The notes under the pieces were generated by a model. It made no database searches, was not told the DNA's origin, and worked only from the letters and a program-made list of their open reading frames with translations. Positions 1 through 7,980 of a stretch of 64,000 bases of DNA are shown here, one piece after another. The DNA is from Parendozoicomonas callyspongiae. GTDB taxonomy: Bacteria; Pseudomonadota; Gammaproteobacteria; Pseudomonadales; Endozoicomonadaceae. The number at the start of each line of letters is the position of its first letter. Position 1 is the stretch's first letter. Location: NCBI RefSeq assembly GCF_023502345.1, contig NZ_JAMFLX010000006.1, positions 124,001-188,000 of the forward strand, read 5' to 3'. The translations under genes were made by a program, and so were the position numbers.

Positions 1-319
1 GACCATGCCGGCCTGTGTGGATAAGGAATCCTTCTGGCTGGCAAGCCGGTTTCGTTACCTTTACGAGCGTGCCCGTACCGGTAGAGAGTTGACTATGCTG
101 GGTGCCTATCAGAAGGGTAATGATCTGGAAATTGATAAGGCTCTGGCTTTTGAAGACAGGATGCGCAGTTTTCTCAAACAGGATATGTCGGAGAGATTCT
201 CACTGCAGGATAGCCAGAACAGTTTGCAGGAACTGTTGAATGACACGAATTCCAAAGCTCAACCGAAACCTTCAGCAGCGCCTCAAACTGCATCTCAAAC
301 TGCAGAAACGTCTGCTTGA
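1..319 (+). CDS. fliI: Flagellar export ATPase FliI, C-terminal part (lateral type)
   Basis: Only the last ~105 codons are in the window; the gene enters from the left edge. The segment with RFRYLYERARTGRELTMLGAY, then GND..D.A......FL.Q, matches the C-terminal helical domain of FliI, the ATPase that energises the flagellar type III export gate at the cytoplasmic base. The last ~25 residues are a low-complexity Ala/Gln/Thr/Ser tail beyond the usual family end, and this tail overlaps the next gene by 80 bp. Position directly before a fliJ-like gene agrees with FliI. Identification is firm for the family; assignment to the lateral rather than polar system rests on the locus order. Confidence 0.85.
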   Translation, partial: TMPACVDKESFWLASRFRYLYERARTGRELTMLGAYQKGNDLEIDKALAFEDRMRSFLKQDMSERFSLQDSQNSLQELLNDTNSKAQPKPSAAPQTASQTAETSA

Positions 320-692
320 ACAGCAGGGCTCAAAACTCAGAGAGCGGCGGACTGCTCTGGAAAGAGAGCTGACGGTGGCGGATCTTTTATCAGACTTAAT
401 GATGGATACGGCCCTGCGTCTGTCTCCGGGGGCATCCCTTTCCGGCATATCCCTGCACAATACCGCCCAGTTTAAATCCTTGCTCTATGCCGGGCTTGTT
501 CACCGTGAACAACAGGCCGATGTTCTTCAGCAGGAATGTCAGGAAATGGCCAGTGATCTGCTGGTCAGCCGGAGGAAGGTTTCCCATCTGGAATCTGTGC
601 TGGTTGCAACACGCAATGCCAGATTGCGACGGAAGTTACGTGAAATCAATGAAGAATGGGTTATGCGCGCCCGAGGGAACCGGAAAGGCTGA
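240..692 (+). CDS. fliJ: FliJ-like flagellar export chaperone
   Basis: A 150-residue, highly charged, almost wholly helical protein rich in Lys/Arg/Glu/Gln/Leu with heptad-like spacing. This is the appearance and length of FliJ, the coiled-coil stalk that couples the FliI ATPase to the export gate. The ATG at 240 has AGGA about 10 bases upstream, inside the fliI 3' end. The last 32 bp overlap the end of flgN on the other strand. Sequence similarity among FliJ proteins is weak, so size, coiled-coil character and position after fliI carry the call. Confidence 0.72.
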   Translation: MTRIPKLNRNLQQRLKLHLKLQKRLLEQQGSKLRERRTALERELTVADLLSDLMMDTALRLSPGASLSGISLHNTAQFKSLLYAGLVHREQQADVLQQECQEMASDLLVSRRKVSHLESVLVATRNARLRRKLREINEEWVMRARGNRKG

Positions 693-1053
693 TTTTTTTC
701 TTACTGCCAAGGCCTGTCTGTGAATATCTCTTTTCTGGGTTTGGAAGCAGTATCCTGGATAAGCGCTGGCAGTAAACACTCATATCATCAAGATGCTGCT
801 GGTTTCGCTGATACTGTTCACGGCATGTTTGCAGCAGGTTGACTGTCTCCTTCCACTGCTCTGTCTGCTGCCAGGCTGCGATATCCACAGATGTCAGATG
901 TCGGGTAATCTCATCGTTTATCTCCAGACATTTTTCCGACAGTTCTGTCAGTTGTTCCGGGTCTCTGCAGATTAGGGCCTGTTCCTGTTTGATAAGGAGA
1001 TCCCTGAGAGTATTCAGCCCGACGGTCAGGCGTTGAAACTCTGAATCTGTCAT
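661..1053 (-). CDS. flgN: FlgN-like chaperone for hook-associated proteins
   Basis: A 130-residue helical protein with the FlgN pattern: an N-terminal long helix (LRDLLIKQEQALICRDPEQLTELSEK split over residues ~16-42), then a second helix pair. FlgN binds FlgK and FlgL in the cytoplasm before export. Its ATG overlaps the TGA of flgM (TGATG), so the two are translationally coupled. The pair reads away from flgB, as in lateral lfgNM arrangements. Its 3' end runs 32 bp into fliJ on the opposite strand. Confidence 0.75.
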   Translation of the reverse strand: MTDSEFQRLTVGLNTLRDLLIKQEQALICRDPEQLTELSEKCLEINDEITRHLTSVDIAAWQQTEQWKETVNLLQTCREQYQRNQQHLDDMSVYCQRLSRILLPNPEKRYSQTGLGSKKKISLSGSLGRA

Positions 1054-1355
1054 CAGGAGTGATGTCCTGAATCGATAACATTCGTGAGTAACTCGGAAGC
1101 TATAACCTTTGATGAGGCTGCATCTGGCAGATCCAGGCTGTTCCGGGCCTGTTCAACGCGTGCCGGATCAATATCTGTCATGGTGCGCAGTTTTTGCAGC
1201 TGAACAGTCAGCTCTGTTTTTTCGGTCGCAGCCTGCGCAGTCGTGTTTTCTGTTTTGGGAATCTGGGCCGTCTCAGTGTCCCGGGTGACACTGTTAGTTG
1301 GTGTACTTGCAGAAATCCGCTGAACTATGGCGGAGGGCAGCGAATATATCGCCAT
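1053..1355 (-). CDS. flgM: FlgM, anti-sigma-28 factor
   Basis: A 100-residue polar, low-complexity protein with a disordered Thr/Glu-rich first half and C-terminal helices (about residues 60-95: RVEQARNSLDLPDAA, IASELLTNVID). This is the FlgM layout; the C-terminal helices bind sigma-28 until FlgM is exported through the finished hook. A strong GAGGAGG site lies about 10 bases before the ATG. The cognate sigma factor is probably the fliA gene at 15858. No flgA gene follows or precedes it, unlike the usual lfgN-lfgM-lfgA set. Confidence 0.75.
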   Translation of the reverse strand: MAIYSLPSAIVQRISASTPTNSVTRDTETAQIPKTENTTAQAATEKTELTVQLQKLRTMTDIDPARVEQARNSLDLPDAASSKVIASELLTNVIDSGHHS

Positions 1356-1589
1356 ACGCCAATTATCCTCCTCAAACCATGTTTATAACCATCTGACATG
1401 GCTGTTGACTCAACTCTCGACCAGACAATGTAGAAGTTAAGTGCTGATTTATGAAATATGAAGTCATGTTGTTACTGAATACAAGGCTTCAGTCGTAAAT
1501 AATTTTGCAAGAAATGAGTGTGAAAGAAGAAAAGCTGAACTACTTTCCTAAAGTGATTTTCTGCAGGCTGTAAAGGCAGAACAAAAACA

Positions 1590-1961
1590 ATGGCGATCTC
1601 TTTTGCAGAGGCTCTTGGATACCACCCTGAACTGCTTTCACTTCAGGCTGAGAAGGTGACCGTTTACGGCAGTAATCTGGTGAACTCCGAGACGCCGAAT
1701 TACCAGGCCTCTGACTTTGATATCACTCTTCGTGAGCAGGTGCTTGCCATGACGCGAACTGATGAGCGTCATCTGACCCCTTCCCCGAAAGGTGCAGTTG
1801 TGACCAGGCGCTCAGAACTGCAGACCATGCTTAATGGTAACAGTGTTGATGTCCCTCTGGAGCAGGCGACGATAGCGCACACCCTGTCAGATTACTCTAC
1901 CAATATGTCGTTTATTCGTTACCACCTTACCGCATTATCTGCAGCGATTAATGGTCGCTAG
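1590..1961 (+). CDS. flgB: Flagellar proximal rod protein FlgB
   Basis: 123 residues. It has the rod-protein N-terminal motif (LQAEKVTVYGSNLVNSETPNY, residues ~19-39) and the DITLREQ segment seen in FlgB. It assembles the proximal rod in the periplasm after type III export. It heads a same-strand run of closely spaced flagellar genes; the promoter for the run should lie in 1356-1589, but I could not pick out a convincing sigma-54 or sigma-28 site there. Confidence 0.9.
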   Translation: MAISFAEALGYHPELLSLQAEKVTVYGSNLVNSETPNYQASDFDITLREQVLAMTRTDERHLTPSPKGAVVTRRSELQTMLNGNSVDVPLEQATIAHTLSDYSTNMSFIRYHLTALSAAINGR

Positions 1962-1970
1962 GAGTCTCTG

Positions 1971-2399
1971 GTGAGCTTTCAGGGGTTATACGCGCTCTCA
2001 AGCCAGTCCATGTTTGTGCAGGATGTCAGGATCAATACGGTGGCAGGCAATCTGGTTAACGCTGATGTTGCTGCCAGCAGTGAAAACCAAGTGTACCAGA
2101 CCCAGGATGTTGTTCTTGGGCCTGCGCGCGTGGGAACACTGTTTTCTGCATCTGGCAGTAGTGCCCTGTTCGGGGTGATGGTGAATGAGATTATCAGAAG
2201 TGACAAGCCTGTCAATGTGCGTTACCAGCCCGATCACCCCATGGCCGATAAAGATGGCCGGGTTTTTTATCCTGCCATTGATAGAGCCGAGCAGATGGCG
2301 AACATGATGTCGGCAGCACGTAGTTTTGATACCGCAGTATCACTCTTTTCAACCGGGCGGCAGATGCAGGATCGGTTGATTGACCTGATAAACCTATAG
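1971..2399 (+). CDS. flgC: Flagellar rod protein FlgC
   Basis: 142 residues starting at GTG 1971, with AGGAG seven to eight bases upstream. The N-terminal rod motif (MFVQDVRINTVAGNLVNAD) and C-terminal helix (MANMMSAARSFDTAVSLF) are those of FlgC, which forms the proximal rod with FlgB and FlgF. The central part PDHPMADKDGRVFYP matches the family's conserved loop. It follows flgB after 9 bp. Confidence 0.92.
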   Translation: MSFQGLYALSSQSMFVQDVRINTVAGNLVNADVAASSENQVYQTQDVVLGPARVGTLFSASGSSALFGVMVNEIIRSDKPVNVRYQPDHPMADKDGRVFYPAIDRAEQMANMMSAARSFDTAVSLFSTGRQMQDRLIDLINL

Positions 2400-2408
2400 G
2401 TACAGACG

Positions 2409-3083
2409 ATGTTGGCGGGATCTGTTTCACCCTCGACCGCAAATCCGGCTGAAATGTCGGTGACTGGCACTGCTCCTGATAAAGGTCGTGTAGCCAGTGA
2501 GTTGTCATCGCGGCAGACCTTTATGAAACTGCTGGTGGCACAGCTGAAAAATCAGGACCCTATGAATCCGATGGAAAGCACGGATATGGTCAACCAGCTG
2601 GCAGCTATCTCCAGTGTGGAGCATCTGGAGAGTATTCGTTCCCAGCTGTCCAGTCTCAACCAGGGGCAGAGTACGACAAATGCCGCTTTTGCCAGTGACC
2701 TGATAGGCAAAACTGTTGGTCTTGATTCCGATATTTTTGCCCTGACCGGCCCAGCTTCAGGCTTATCTGTGGATTTCCGGATTCCGCAGCAGGGGGCAGT
2801 GAAGCTGACATTGTTGGATGAACTTGGACGTCCTGTTGCTGAGAACATAAAGAGAGGCCGTCCGGGTGAGGTTCAAACCTCATCTTTGGCATCTCTGTTT
2901 GGACAGTCACTTTCCAAAGGCAGTTACCGGCTGCTCAGTGAGGATGTCAGTGGTGAACCCACGCTGTCCCGGCTTCAGGCCAGGGTAGAAAGTGTCATGT
3001 TACCGGAAGGTGGGCAGGAACCACGCCTGGTTCTTCGGGACAGTGTTCCTGTCCCCCTGTCCCAGGTAAGAACAGTTCGTTGA
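2409..3083 (+). CDS. flgD: Hook scaffold (capping) protein FlgD
   Basis: 224 residues. The N-terminal signature FMKLLVAQLKNQDPMNPMES, the most conserved stretch of FlgD, is at residues ~38-57. It is followed by a beta-rich FlgD Ig-like/tudor region. FlgD caps the growing hook and is discarded when the hook is complete. It sits between flgC and flgE as in nearly all flgBCDE operons. Confidence 0.93.
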   Translation: MLAGSVSPSTANPAEMSVTGTAPDKGRVASELSSRQTFMKLLVAQLKNQDPMNPMESTDMVNQLAAISSVEHLESIRSQLSSLNQGQSTTNAAFASDLIGKTVGLDSDIFALTGPASGLSVDFRIPQQGAVKLTLLDELGRPVAENIKRGRPGEVQTSSLASLFGQSLSKGSYRLLSEDVSGEPTLSRLQARVESVMLPEGGQEPRLVLRDSVPVPLSQVRTVR

Positions 3084-3098
3084 TTGTAGGGGCTTCCC

Positions 3099-4298
3099 AT
3101 GGCTTATATCGGTTTGAGTGGTCTGCAGATGGCGAAAAGCGGACTGGAGACGTCCGGGCATAACATCGCCAATGCAGAGACGGTAGGGTTCAAGGAGTTT
3201 CGCAATATACTCAGTGACAGCTATGCTCAGGCGACCGGTGGCAGTCATGTTGAAATGTCCGGTGTCAGGGTCAGTGCCATGGAGCAGATGTTCTCTCAGG
3301 GTTCTCTTAAGCTGACCGGCAACAGCTTTGATATGGCTATTGAAGGCAAGGGTTTTTTCACGCTGAACGACGATGGCCGACAGCTCTTTTCCCGTTCCGG
3401 TTATTTCCGCTTGGATAAAGATGGTTTTGTGGTGAATCAAGATGGCTATCGCCTGCAGGGTTTTCAGACTGGTGTGAACGGCCAGATATCGCTGGCCAGC
3501 CGTGGGGATCTCAAATCTGGAGCACAGAGTGTTGGTGGCAAGCCAACTACAACTCTGACAGCCAATGTCAATCTTGATGCCAACGAAAAGGAACCTGCTT
3601 CTGCCAGCAATTACAACTGGACGACTTCATTCAGTGTTTTTGACAGCCTTGGAACTCAGCACTTTCTTGGTGTCGGTTTTCGGAAGACGGCAACAGACAA
3701 CCTCTGGACGGCTGCTTATCGGCTGGATGATGCCTCCACCTATACGGCCATGCCGTCAGATATGAATCTCAGGTTTAACAGCCAGGGTAAGCTGGATACA
3801 TCGGGTGATGCCAATGTACAGCTGGCCACTAATCCGGGTAATGGTGCTGCCACCATGAATATTAATCTGGATCTGTCCGCTATCACCCAATACGCCTCTG
3901 ACTTCTCCGTCAGTAATATTGAAAGAAATGGCTATGAGTCGGGCACCCTTAACCAGGTGTCCATGGGCGACGATGGCTTTCTTGAAGCACTGTACAGTAA
4001 TGGTGAACGCAAAAGGCTGGGCCAGGTTATGGTGGCAACCTTTCCCAGTGAGGTGGGTTTGACCGTTCAGGGAAATAACTGCTGGGCAGAGTCAACCAGC
4101 TCCGGTGAGCCGGTTTTCAATATTTCGGGTAAAGGTGGGACTGGTCTGGTTCGGGGCGGTGTTCTGGAACAGTCCAATGTGGATATAACCCAGGAGCTGC
4201 TGAATCTGGTTATGGAACAGCGAAACTACCAGCTTAATGCCAGAACCATCAAGGCTGAGGACGCCATGAGCCAGACACTGCTGTCCCAGCTGGGATAA
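3099..4298 (+). CDS. flgE: Flagellar hook protein FlgE
   Basis: 399 residues, a normal FlgE length. The N-terminal Flg_bb_rod motif is LETSGHNIANAETVGFKEFR. The C-terminal helix (LLNLVMEQRNYQLNARTIKA) is the conserved FlgE/FlgG tail. The middle carries the beta-domains of the hook subunit. FlgE polymerises into the universal joint outside the cell. Start at ATG 3099, 15 bp after flgD. Confidence 0.94.
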   Translation: MAYIGLSGLQMAKSGLETSGHNIANAETVGFKEFRNILSDSYAQATGGSHVEMSGVRVSAMEQMFSQGSLKLTGNSFDMAIEGKGFFTLNDDGRQLFSRSGYFRLDKDGFVVNQDGYRLQGFQTGVNGQISLASRGDLKSGAQSVGGKPTTTLTANVNLDANEKEPASASNYNWTTSFSVFDSLGTQHFLGVGFRKTATDNLWTAAYRLDDASTYTAMPSDMNLRFNSQGKLDTSGDANVQLATNPGNGAATMNINLDLSAITQYASDFSVSNIERNGYESGTLNQVSMGDDGFLEALYSNGERKRLGQVMVATFPSEVGLTVQGNNCWAESTSSGEPVFNISGKGGTGLVRGGVLEQSNVDITQELLNLVMEQRNYQLNARTIKAEDAMSQTLLSQLG

Positions 4299-4310
4299 GG
4301 GAGTAAAGGC

Positions 4311-5075
4311 ATGGATTATGGTATTCAAATGCCGGCCGGCACTTCTGATGCCATTATCAGATTCCAGTCGGTTCACGCATCCAATCTTGCCGGGACTTCT
4401 TCTCCAGGTTTCAAGGCCGAGATTCCCTATACCAAGCAACTTAAGCAGTCACAGAACGAGGCGATGGTGAAGCCTCGTTTCAATACACGGCATCTTCCTG
4501 AGCCCGGACGCAGTCAGACCAACTTTTCATCCGGGCCGCTGCGCAATACATCCAGAGATCTTGATGTTGCTGTGTCTGGTAAAGGTTGGTTGGTGGTTGA
4601 GGTTAACGGTACTGAGATGCTGACCCGCAATGGCCAGCTGGATATAGGTGCCAACGGAACTTTGATGACATCCAGCGGTTACCCGGTTATGGGACAGGGT
4701 GGTGGCGCTATAGATCTTCCCGAGTTTTCCAGTATCACCATCGGTCGTGATGGCAGTATCAGCTTGGTACCCCGGGGTGGGCAGGGTTCCGAGATCGTTG
4801 AAGCAGACCGGATCATGCTGGTGAACCCGGATGAAAGCGATTTACAGCGTCAGACCGGAAGCATGTTTCGGTATGCCGGTGACGCACCTCTTGCCGTCGA
4901 TGCCAATGTTGAGCTGCTTTCTGGTGTTCTGGAAGCGTCCAATGTTGACGGTGTTGCTGAACTTATGAGCTTTATGGCTCTGGGGCGGGAATTTGAGATG
5001 AACGTGAAAATGATGACCGCGTTCGGTGATATGAGTTCCAGCGGTGACAAGCTGATTCAGTTGAATGTGACCTAA
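4311..5075 (+). CDS. flgF: Flagellar rod protein FlgF
   Basis: 254 residues. Belongs to the FlgF/FlgG rod family: N-terminal helix (residues ~15-40, with HASNLAGTSSPGFKAE replacing the commoner NxANxxTxGFK), a central beta domain with GKGWLVVEVNGTEMLTRNG, and a C-terminal helix (VAELMSFMALGREFEMNVKM). The MDYGIQMPAG start and shorter length distinguish it from FlgG. It lies between flgE and flgG. Confidence 0.92.
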   Translation: MDYGIQMPAGTSDAIIRFQSVHASNLAGTSSPGFKAEIPYTKQLKQSQNEAMVKPRFNTRHLPEPGRSQTNFSSGPLRNTSRDLDVAVSGKGWLVVEVNGTEMLTRNGQLDIGANGTLMTSSGYPVMGQGGGAIDLPEFSSITIGRDGSISLVPRGGQGSEIVEADRIMLVNPDESDLQRQTGSMFRYAGDAPLAVDANVELLSGVLEASNVDGVAELMSFMALGREFEMNVKMMTAFGDMSSSGDKLIQLNVT

Positions 5076-5090
5076 CCGGGAGCAGTCTTC

Positions 5091-5876
5091 ATGCATCCTG
5101 CGCTCTGGATAAACCAGACCGGGCTTTCTGTTCAGGATCGCCAACTGATGGCGACGGCTAATAACCTGGCTAACGTCAGCACCTATGCCTTCAAGAAAGA
5201 CCGGGCCATCGTCGTTGATCAGTTTTACCGTGAGTTCCGGCAGGCCGGTGCACAGGCAGATCAGCAGAACACCCTGCCAACAGGTCTGCAGGTGGGCACT
5301 GGTGCTCGCGTTGATGGCATGCAGAAGGTGTTTATCAACGGCAATATCCAGACCACAAGTCAGGCTCTTGATATGTCTATCGTAGGCCAGGGTTTCTTTC
5401 AGGTGCAGATGCCGGATGGATCGCTGGCCTATACCCGTAATGGTCAGTTTCAGCTGAACTCTGAAGGGGTTATCGTTATGTCAGATGGTCTGCCTCTGGA
5501 GCCAGCCATTACGATTCCGGCAGAGGGTTTAACTGTCACGATTGCTGAAGATGGTACTGTCAGTGTCACTCTTCAGGGAGAAACACAGCCCCAGAATGTC
5601 GGCCAGTTTTCGCTGGTGAATTTTGTAAACCCTACTGGATTGAAGCCCAAGGGAAACCACCTGTATCTGGAAACAGAGGCGAGTGGTAACCCGGTAGAAG
5701 GTGTTGCCGGAGAAAACGGGCTGGGTATTATCCGGCAGTTCACCCTGGAAACTTCGAATGTGGAAGCTGTCGAAGAGCTGGTCAACCTGATCATGATCCA
5801 GCGCTCTTATGAGATGAATGCCCGCGCTATTGAAACCTCTGATCGTATGATGGAGTACCTGATACGTAATGTCTGA
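5091..5876 (+). CDS. flgG: Distal rod protein FlgG
   Basis: 261 residues, the standard FlgG size. MATANNLANVSTYAFKKDRA at the N-terminus, QALDMSIVGQGFFQVQMPDG in the centre and VEELVNLIMIQRSYEMNARA at the C-terminus are all FlgG hallmarks. It forms the distal rod spanning periplasm and outer membrane. The stop overlaps the start of flgH by 8 bp, so they are probably coupled. Confidence 0.95.
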   Translation: MHPALWINQTGLSVQDRQLMATANNLANVSTYAFKKDRAIVVDQFYREFRQAGAQADQQNTLPTGLQVGTGARVDGMQKVFINGNIQTTSQALDMSIVGQGFFQVQMPDGSLAYTRNGQFQLNSEGVIVMSDGLPLEPAITIPAEGLTVTIAEDGTVSVTLQGETQPQNVGQFSLVNFVNPTGLKPKGNHLYLETEASGNPVEGVAGENGLGIIRQFTLETSNVEAVEELVNLIMIQRSYEMNARAIETSDRMMEYLIRNV

Positions 5877-6564
5877 TCTTGCGGGCCGGGTTCTCATTCT
5901 CTTGATAAGCCTGGCCCTGATCTCTGCCTGCCAGACCACCGAACCCCTGTCTTATCGGGATGAAGGGATAGACGATATCCCTGTCCCTGTTGTTGAGCCT
6001 GAAGCTTTAACTGTCGGAAGCCTCTACCAGGAGGCGACAGCTGTCAGATTATTTGTGGATCGCAAGGCATACCGGGTTGGCGATATTCTTACTATCACCC
6101 TCGATGAACTCACCCGTTCCAGCAAGAAAGCCGATACCGCTGTTAACAAGAAAAGCAGTATTGCCATCCCTGATCCCACCATTTTCGGTAAAACCGGTGC
6201 CCATATTCTGGGAAGTGGCCGGTCATTGGCAAACACAGCTGATATTGACCGCGGCTTTACCGGCAAGGGCAGTACCGGGCAGAGCAATATGCTGGTGGGG
6301 TCAGTCACGGTCATGGTGCAGGCGGTGCTGGAAAACGGCACGCTCTACGTCAAGGGCAGTAAAACCATACGACTAACCCAGGGCGATGAGGTTCTCTATA
6401 TAAGCGGACTGGTACGTCCGGAAGATATCTCTCCAGACAACCGGGTGTCATCCAAGCGGCTGGCGGAAGCCAAAATCAGCTATACCGGTAAAGGTGATCT
6501 GGCTGATGCCAATACCCAGGGCTGGCTGAACCGGATTTTGAACAGCCGCCTGTTTCCCTTCTGA
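5869..6564 (+). CDS. flgH: Flagellar L-ring lipoprotein FlgH
   Basis: 231 residues. A lipoprotein signal sequence ends in a lipobox (LISAC, acylated Cys at about residue 21). FlgH motifs follow: RVGDILTITLDE, GSVTVMVQAVLENGTLYVKG and SGLVRPEDISPDN. FlgH forms the outer-membrane L-ring bushing of the flagellar rod. It starts inside the flgG stop region and is followed 14 bp later by the chosen flgI start. Confidence 0.94.
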   Translation: MSDLAGRVLILLISLALISACQTTEPLSYRDEGIDDIPVPVVEPEALTVGSLYQEATAVRLFVDRKAYRVGDILTITLDELTRSSKKADTAVNKKSSIAIPDPTIFGKTGAHILGSGRSLANTADIDRGFTGKGSTGQSNMLVGSVTVMVQAVLENGTLYVKGSKTIRLTQGDEVLYISGLVRPEDISPDNRVSSKRLAEAKISYTGKGDLADANTQGWLNRILNSRLFPF

Positions 6565-6578
6565 GCCAGGTGAAAGAG

Positions 6579-7679
6579 ATGTTCCGGATTTGCTGCTCAG
6601 TTCTGGTTTTACTCTTTACTTCTGCCTGCTATGCAAGCCGGTTGCTTGATCTGGTTGATGTTGAGGGGGTTCGTGATAACCAGCTGATTGGTTATGGGCT
6701 GGTTGTCGGCCTACAGGGAACAGGTGATCAGACCCGCCAGACCCGGTTTACCGCCCAGTCTATCGTCAACATGCTGCGGCAGTTCGGAGTTCAGATGCCG
6801 GAAAATGTCGAACCCCGCCTGAAGAATACGGCTGCTGTCACGGTTTCTGCATCGCTGCCAACCTATGCCCGTCCCGGGCAGAAAATTGATGTCACTGTTC
6901 TGTCCATGGGGGATGCCAAAAGCCTGCGTGGAGGCAGCCTGTTGGCAACTCCACTGAAAGGTGTCGATGGTCGTGTTTATGCGGTGGCCCAGGGAACACT
7001 GTTTGTCGGTGGAGTCTCTGCGGAAGGTGCCAGCGGCTCCCGGGTCAGTGTGAATGTATCTACTGTCGGTCGAATTCCGGGGGGAGGTATTGTGGAAAGA
7101 GGCGTTCTTCCTGCTCTGCAGAACAAGACCACTGTGACCTTAAACCTGCATGAAACCAGTTACCGCCAAGCACGTTCCATTGTTAAAAGCATTAATGAGT
7201 TGTTTGGTCATGGAACGGCAAGCGCTGTTGATGGTCGCCAGGTAGAGGTGGAAGTTCCCCTGAACTCCGATCAGCGGGTGGCATTTATGTCAGCACTGGA
7301 AGGTTTGGATATCGAAACCGGTGAAGAAGCTGCCAGAGTTGTGTTCAACGCCAGAACCGGAACCATTGTGATTGGCCAGAATGTGAAGGTGAAACCGGTG
7401 TCTATCAGTCATGGCAGTCTGGTGGTGACAGTCAGTGAGAAGCCACAGGTCAGCCAGCCCGGTCCCTTTGCCAGAAGGGGGACAACACAGGTCACACCAC
7501 GCAGTGATGTCAGTGTCAGTGAATCCAAAAAGGCACTGACCATGCTTCCGGAAGCAGTCTCTCTTGAAGAAGTCACCAGTGCTTTGAACAGTATTGGTGC
7601 CACATCCAGCGAAATGATGGCTATCCTGCAGGCCATGAAAAAAGCGGGAGCACTGGAAGCTGAGCTGGAGATTCTCTAG
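6579..7679 (+). CDS. flgI: Flagellar P-ring protein FlgI
   Basis: 366 residues from ATG 6579, which has AGGTGA just upstream; an in-frame GTG at 6570 is a less likely start. A Sec signal peptide (MFRICCSVLVLLFTSACYA) leads into DLVDVEGVRDNQLIGYGLVV, the FlgI signature. FlgI forms the periplasmic P-ring. In well-studied systems its assembly needs the chaperone FlgA, whose gene is not seen here. Confidence 0.95.
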   Translation: MFRICCSVLVLLFTSACYASRLLDLVDVEGVRDNQLIGYGLVVGLQGTGDQTRQTRFTAQSIVNMLRQFGVQMPENVEPRLKNTAAVTVSASLPTYARPGQKIDVTVLSMGDAKSLRGGSLLATPLKGVDGRVYAVAQGTLFVGGVSAEGASGSRVSVNVSTVGRIPGGGIVERGVLPALQNKTTVTLNLHETSYRQARSIVKSINELFGHGTASAVDGRQVEVEVPLNSDQRVAFMSALEGLDIETGEEAARVVFNARTGTIVIGQNVKVKPVSISHGSLVVTVSEKPQVSQPGPFARRGTTQVTPRSDVSVSESKKALTMLPEAVSLEEVTSALNSIGATSSEMMAILQAMKKAGALEAELEIL

Positions 7680-7692
7680 TGAGGTAACTTAT

Positions 7693-7980
7693 ATGGTACC
7701 TGTATCCTCTGTACTACCTTCAGGCCTAATCTATGAAGGCGGGCAAAGTCATTCCAGTTGTTCAGATGAATCAGTTATGCAGCAGTTTCATCACCACTTA
7801 TTGGGAGAGGTTTGCAAAGGCTGCCAGAAAACAAACAAGCTTTTAGCTGGTGATTCCTCACTGTCACTGGCAGGAAATTCTGCCCTTGAAGAAACTTTCT
7901 GGAACAGTGTTCTGGCTAATGTCGTTGAGCAGTCCCGCTGGAGTGAGATGGGTTTGTCTGTGAAGGAACAGGCTGAATGA
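7693..7980 (+). CDS. flgJ: Short FlgJ-like rod-assembly protein, no muramidase domain
   Basis: 95 residues in the flgJ position between flgI and flgK. Only the segment with ALEETFWNSVLANVVEQSRW (residues ~63-82) resembles the FlgJ N-terminal rod-cap domain, and the similarity is weak. The C-terminal muramidase domain of polar-type FlgJ is absent, as reported for several lateral systems. GAGGTAA precedes the ATG. It overlaps the flgK start by 4 bp (ATGA). The call depends mainly on position. Confidence 0.6.
   Translation: MVPVSSVLPSGLIYEGGQSHSSCSDESVMQQFHHHLLGEVCKGCQKTNKLLAGDSSLSLAGNSALEETFWNSVLANVVEQSRWSEMGLSVKEQAE

Noticed and set aside
1356-1589. Sigma-54 promoter before flgB
   Set aside because: I looked for GG-N10-GC with the flanking consensus and found no match of useful quality.
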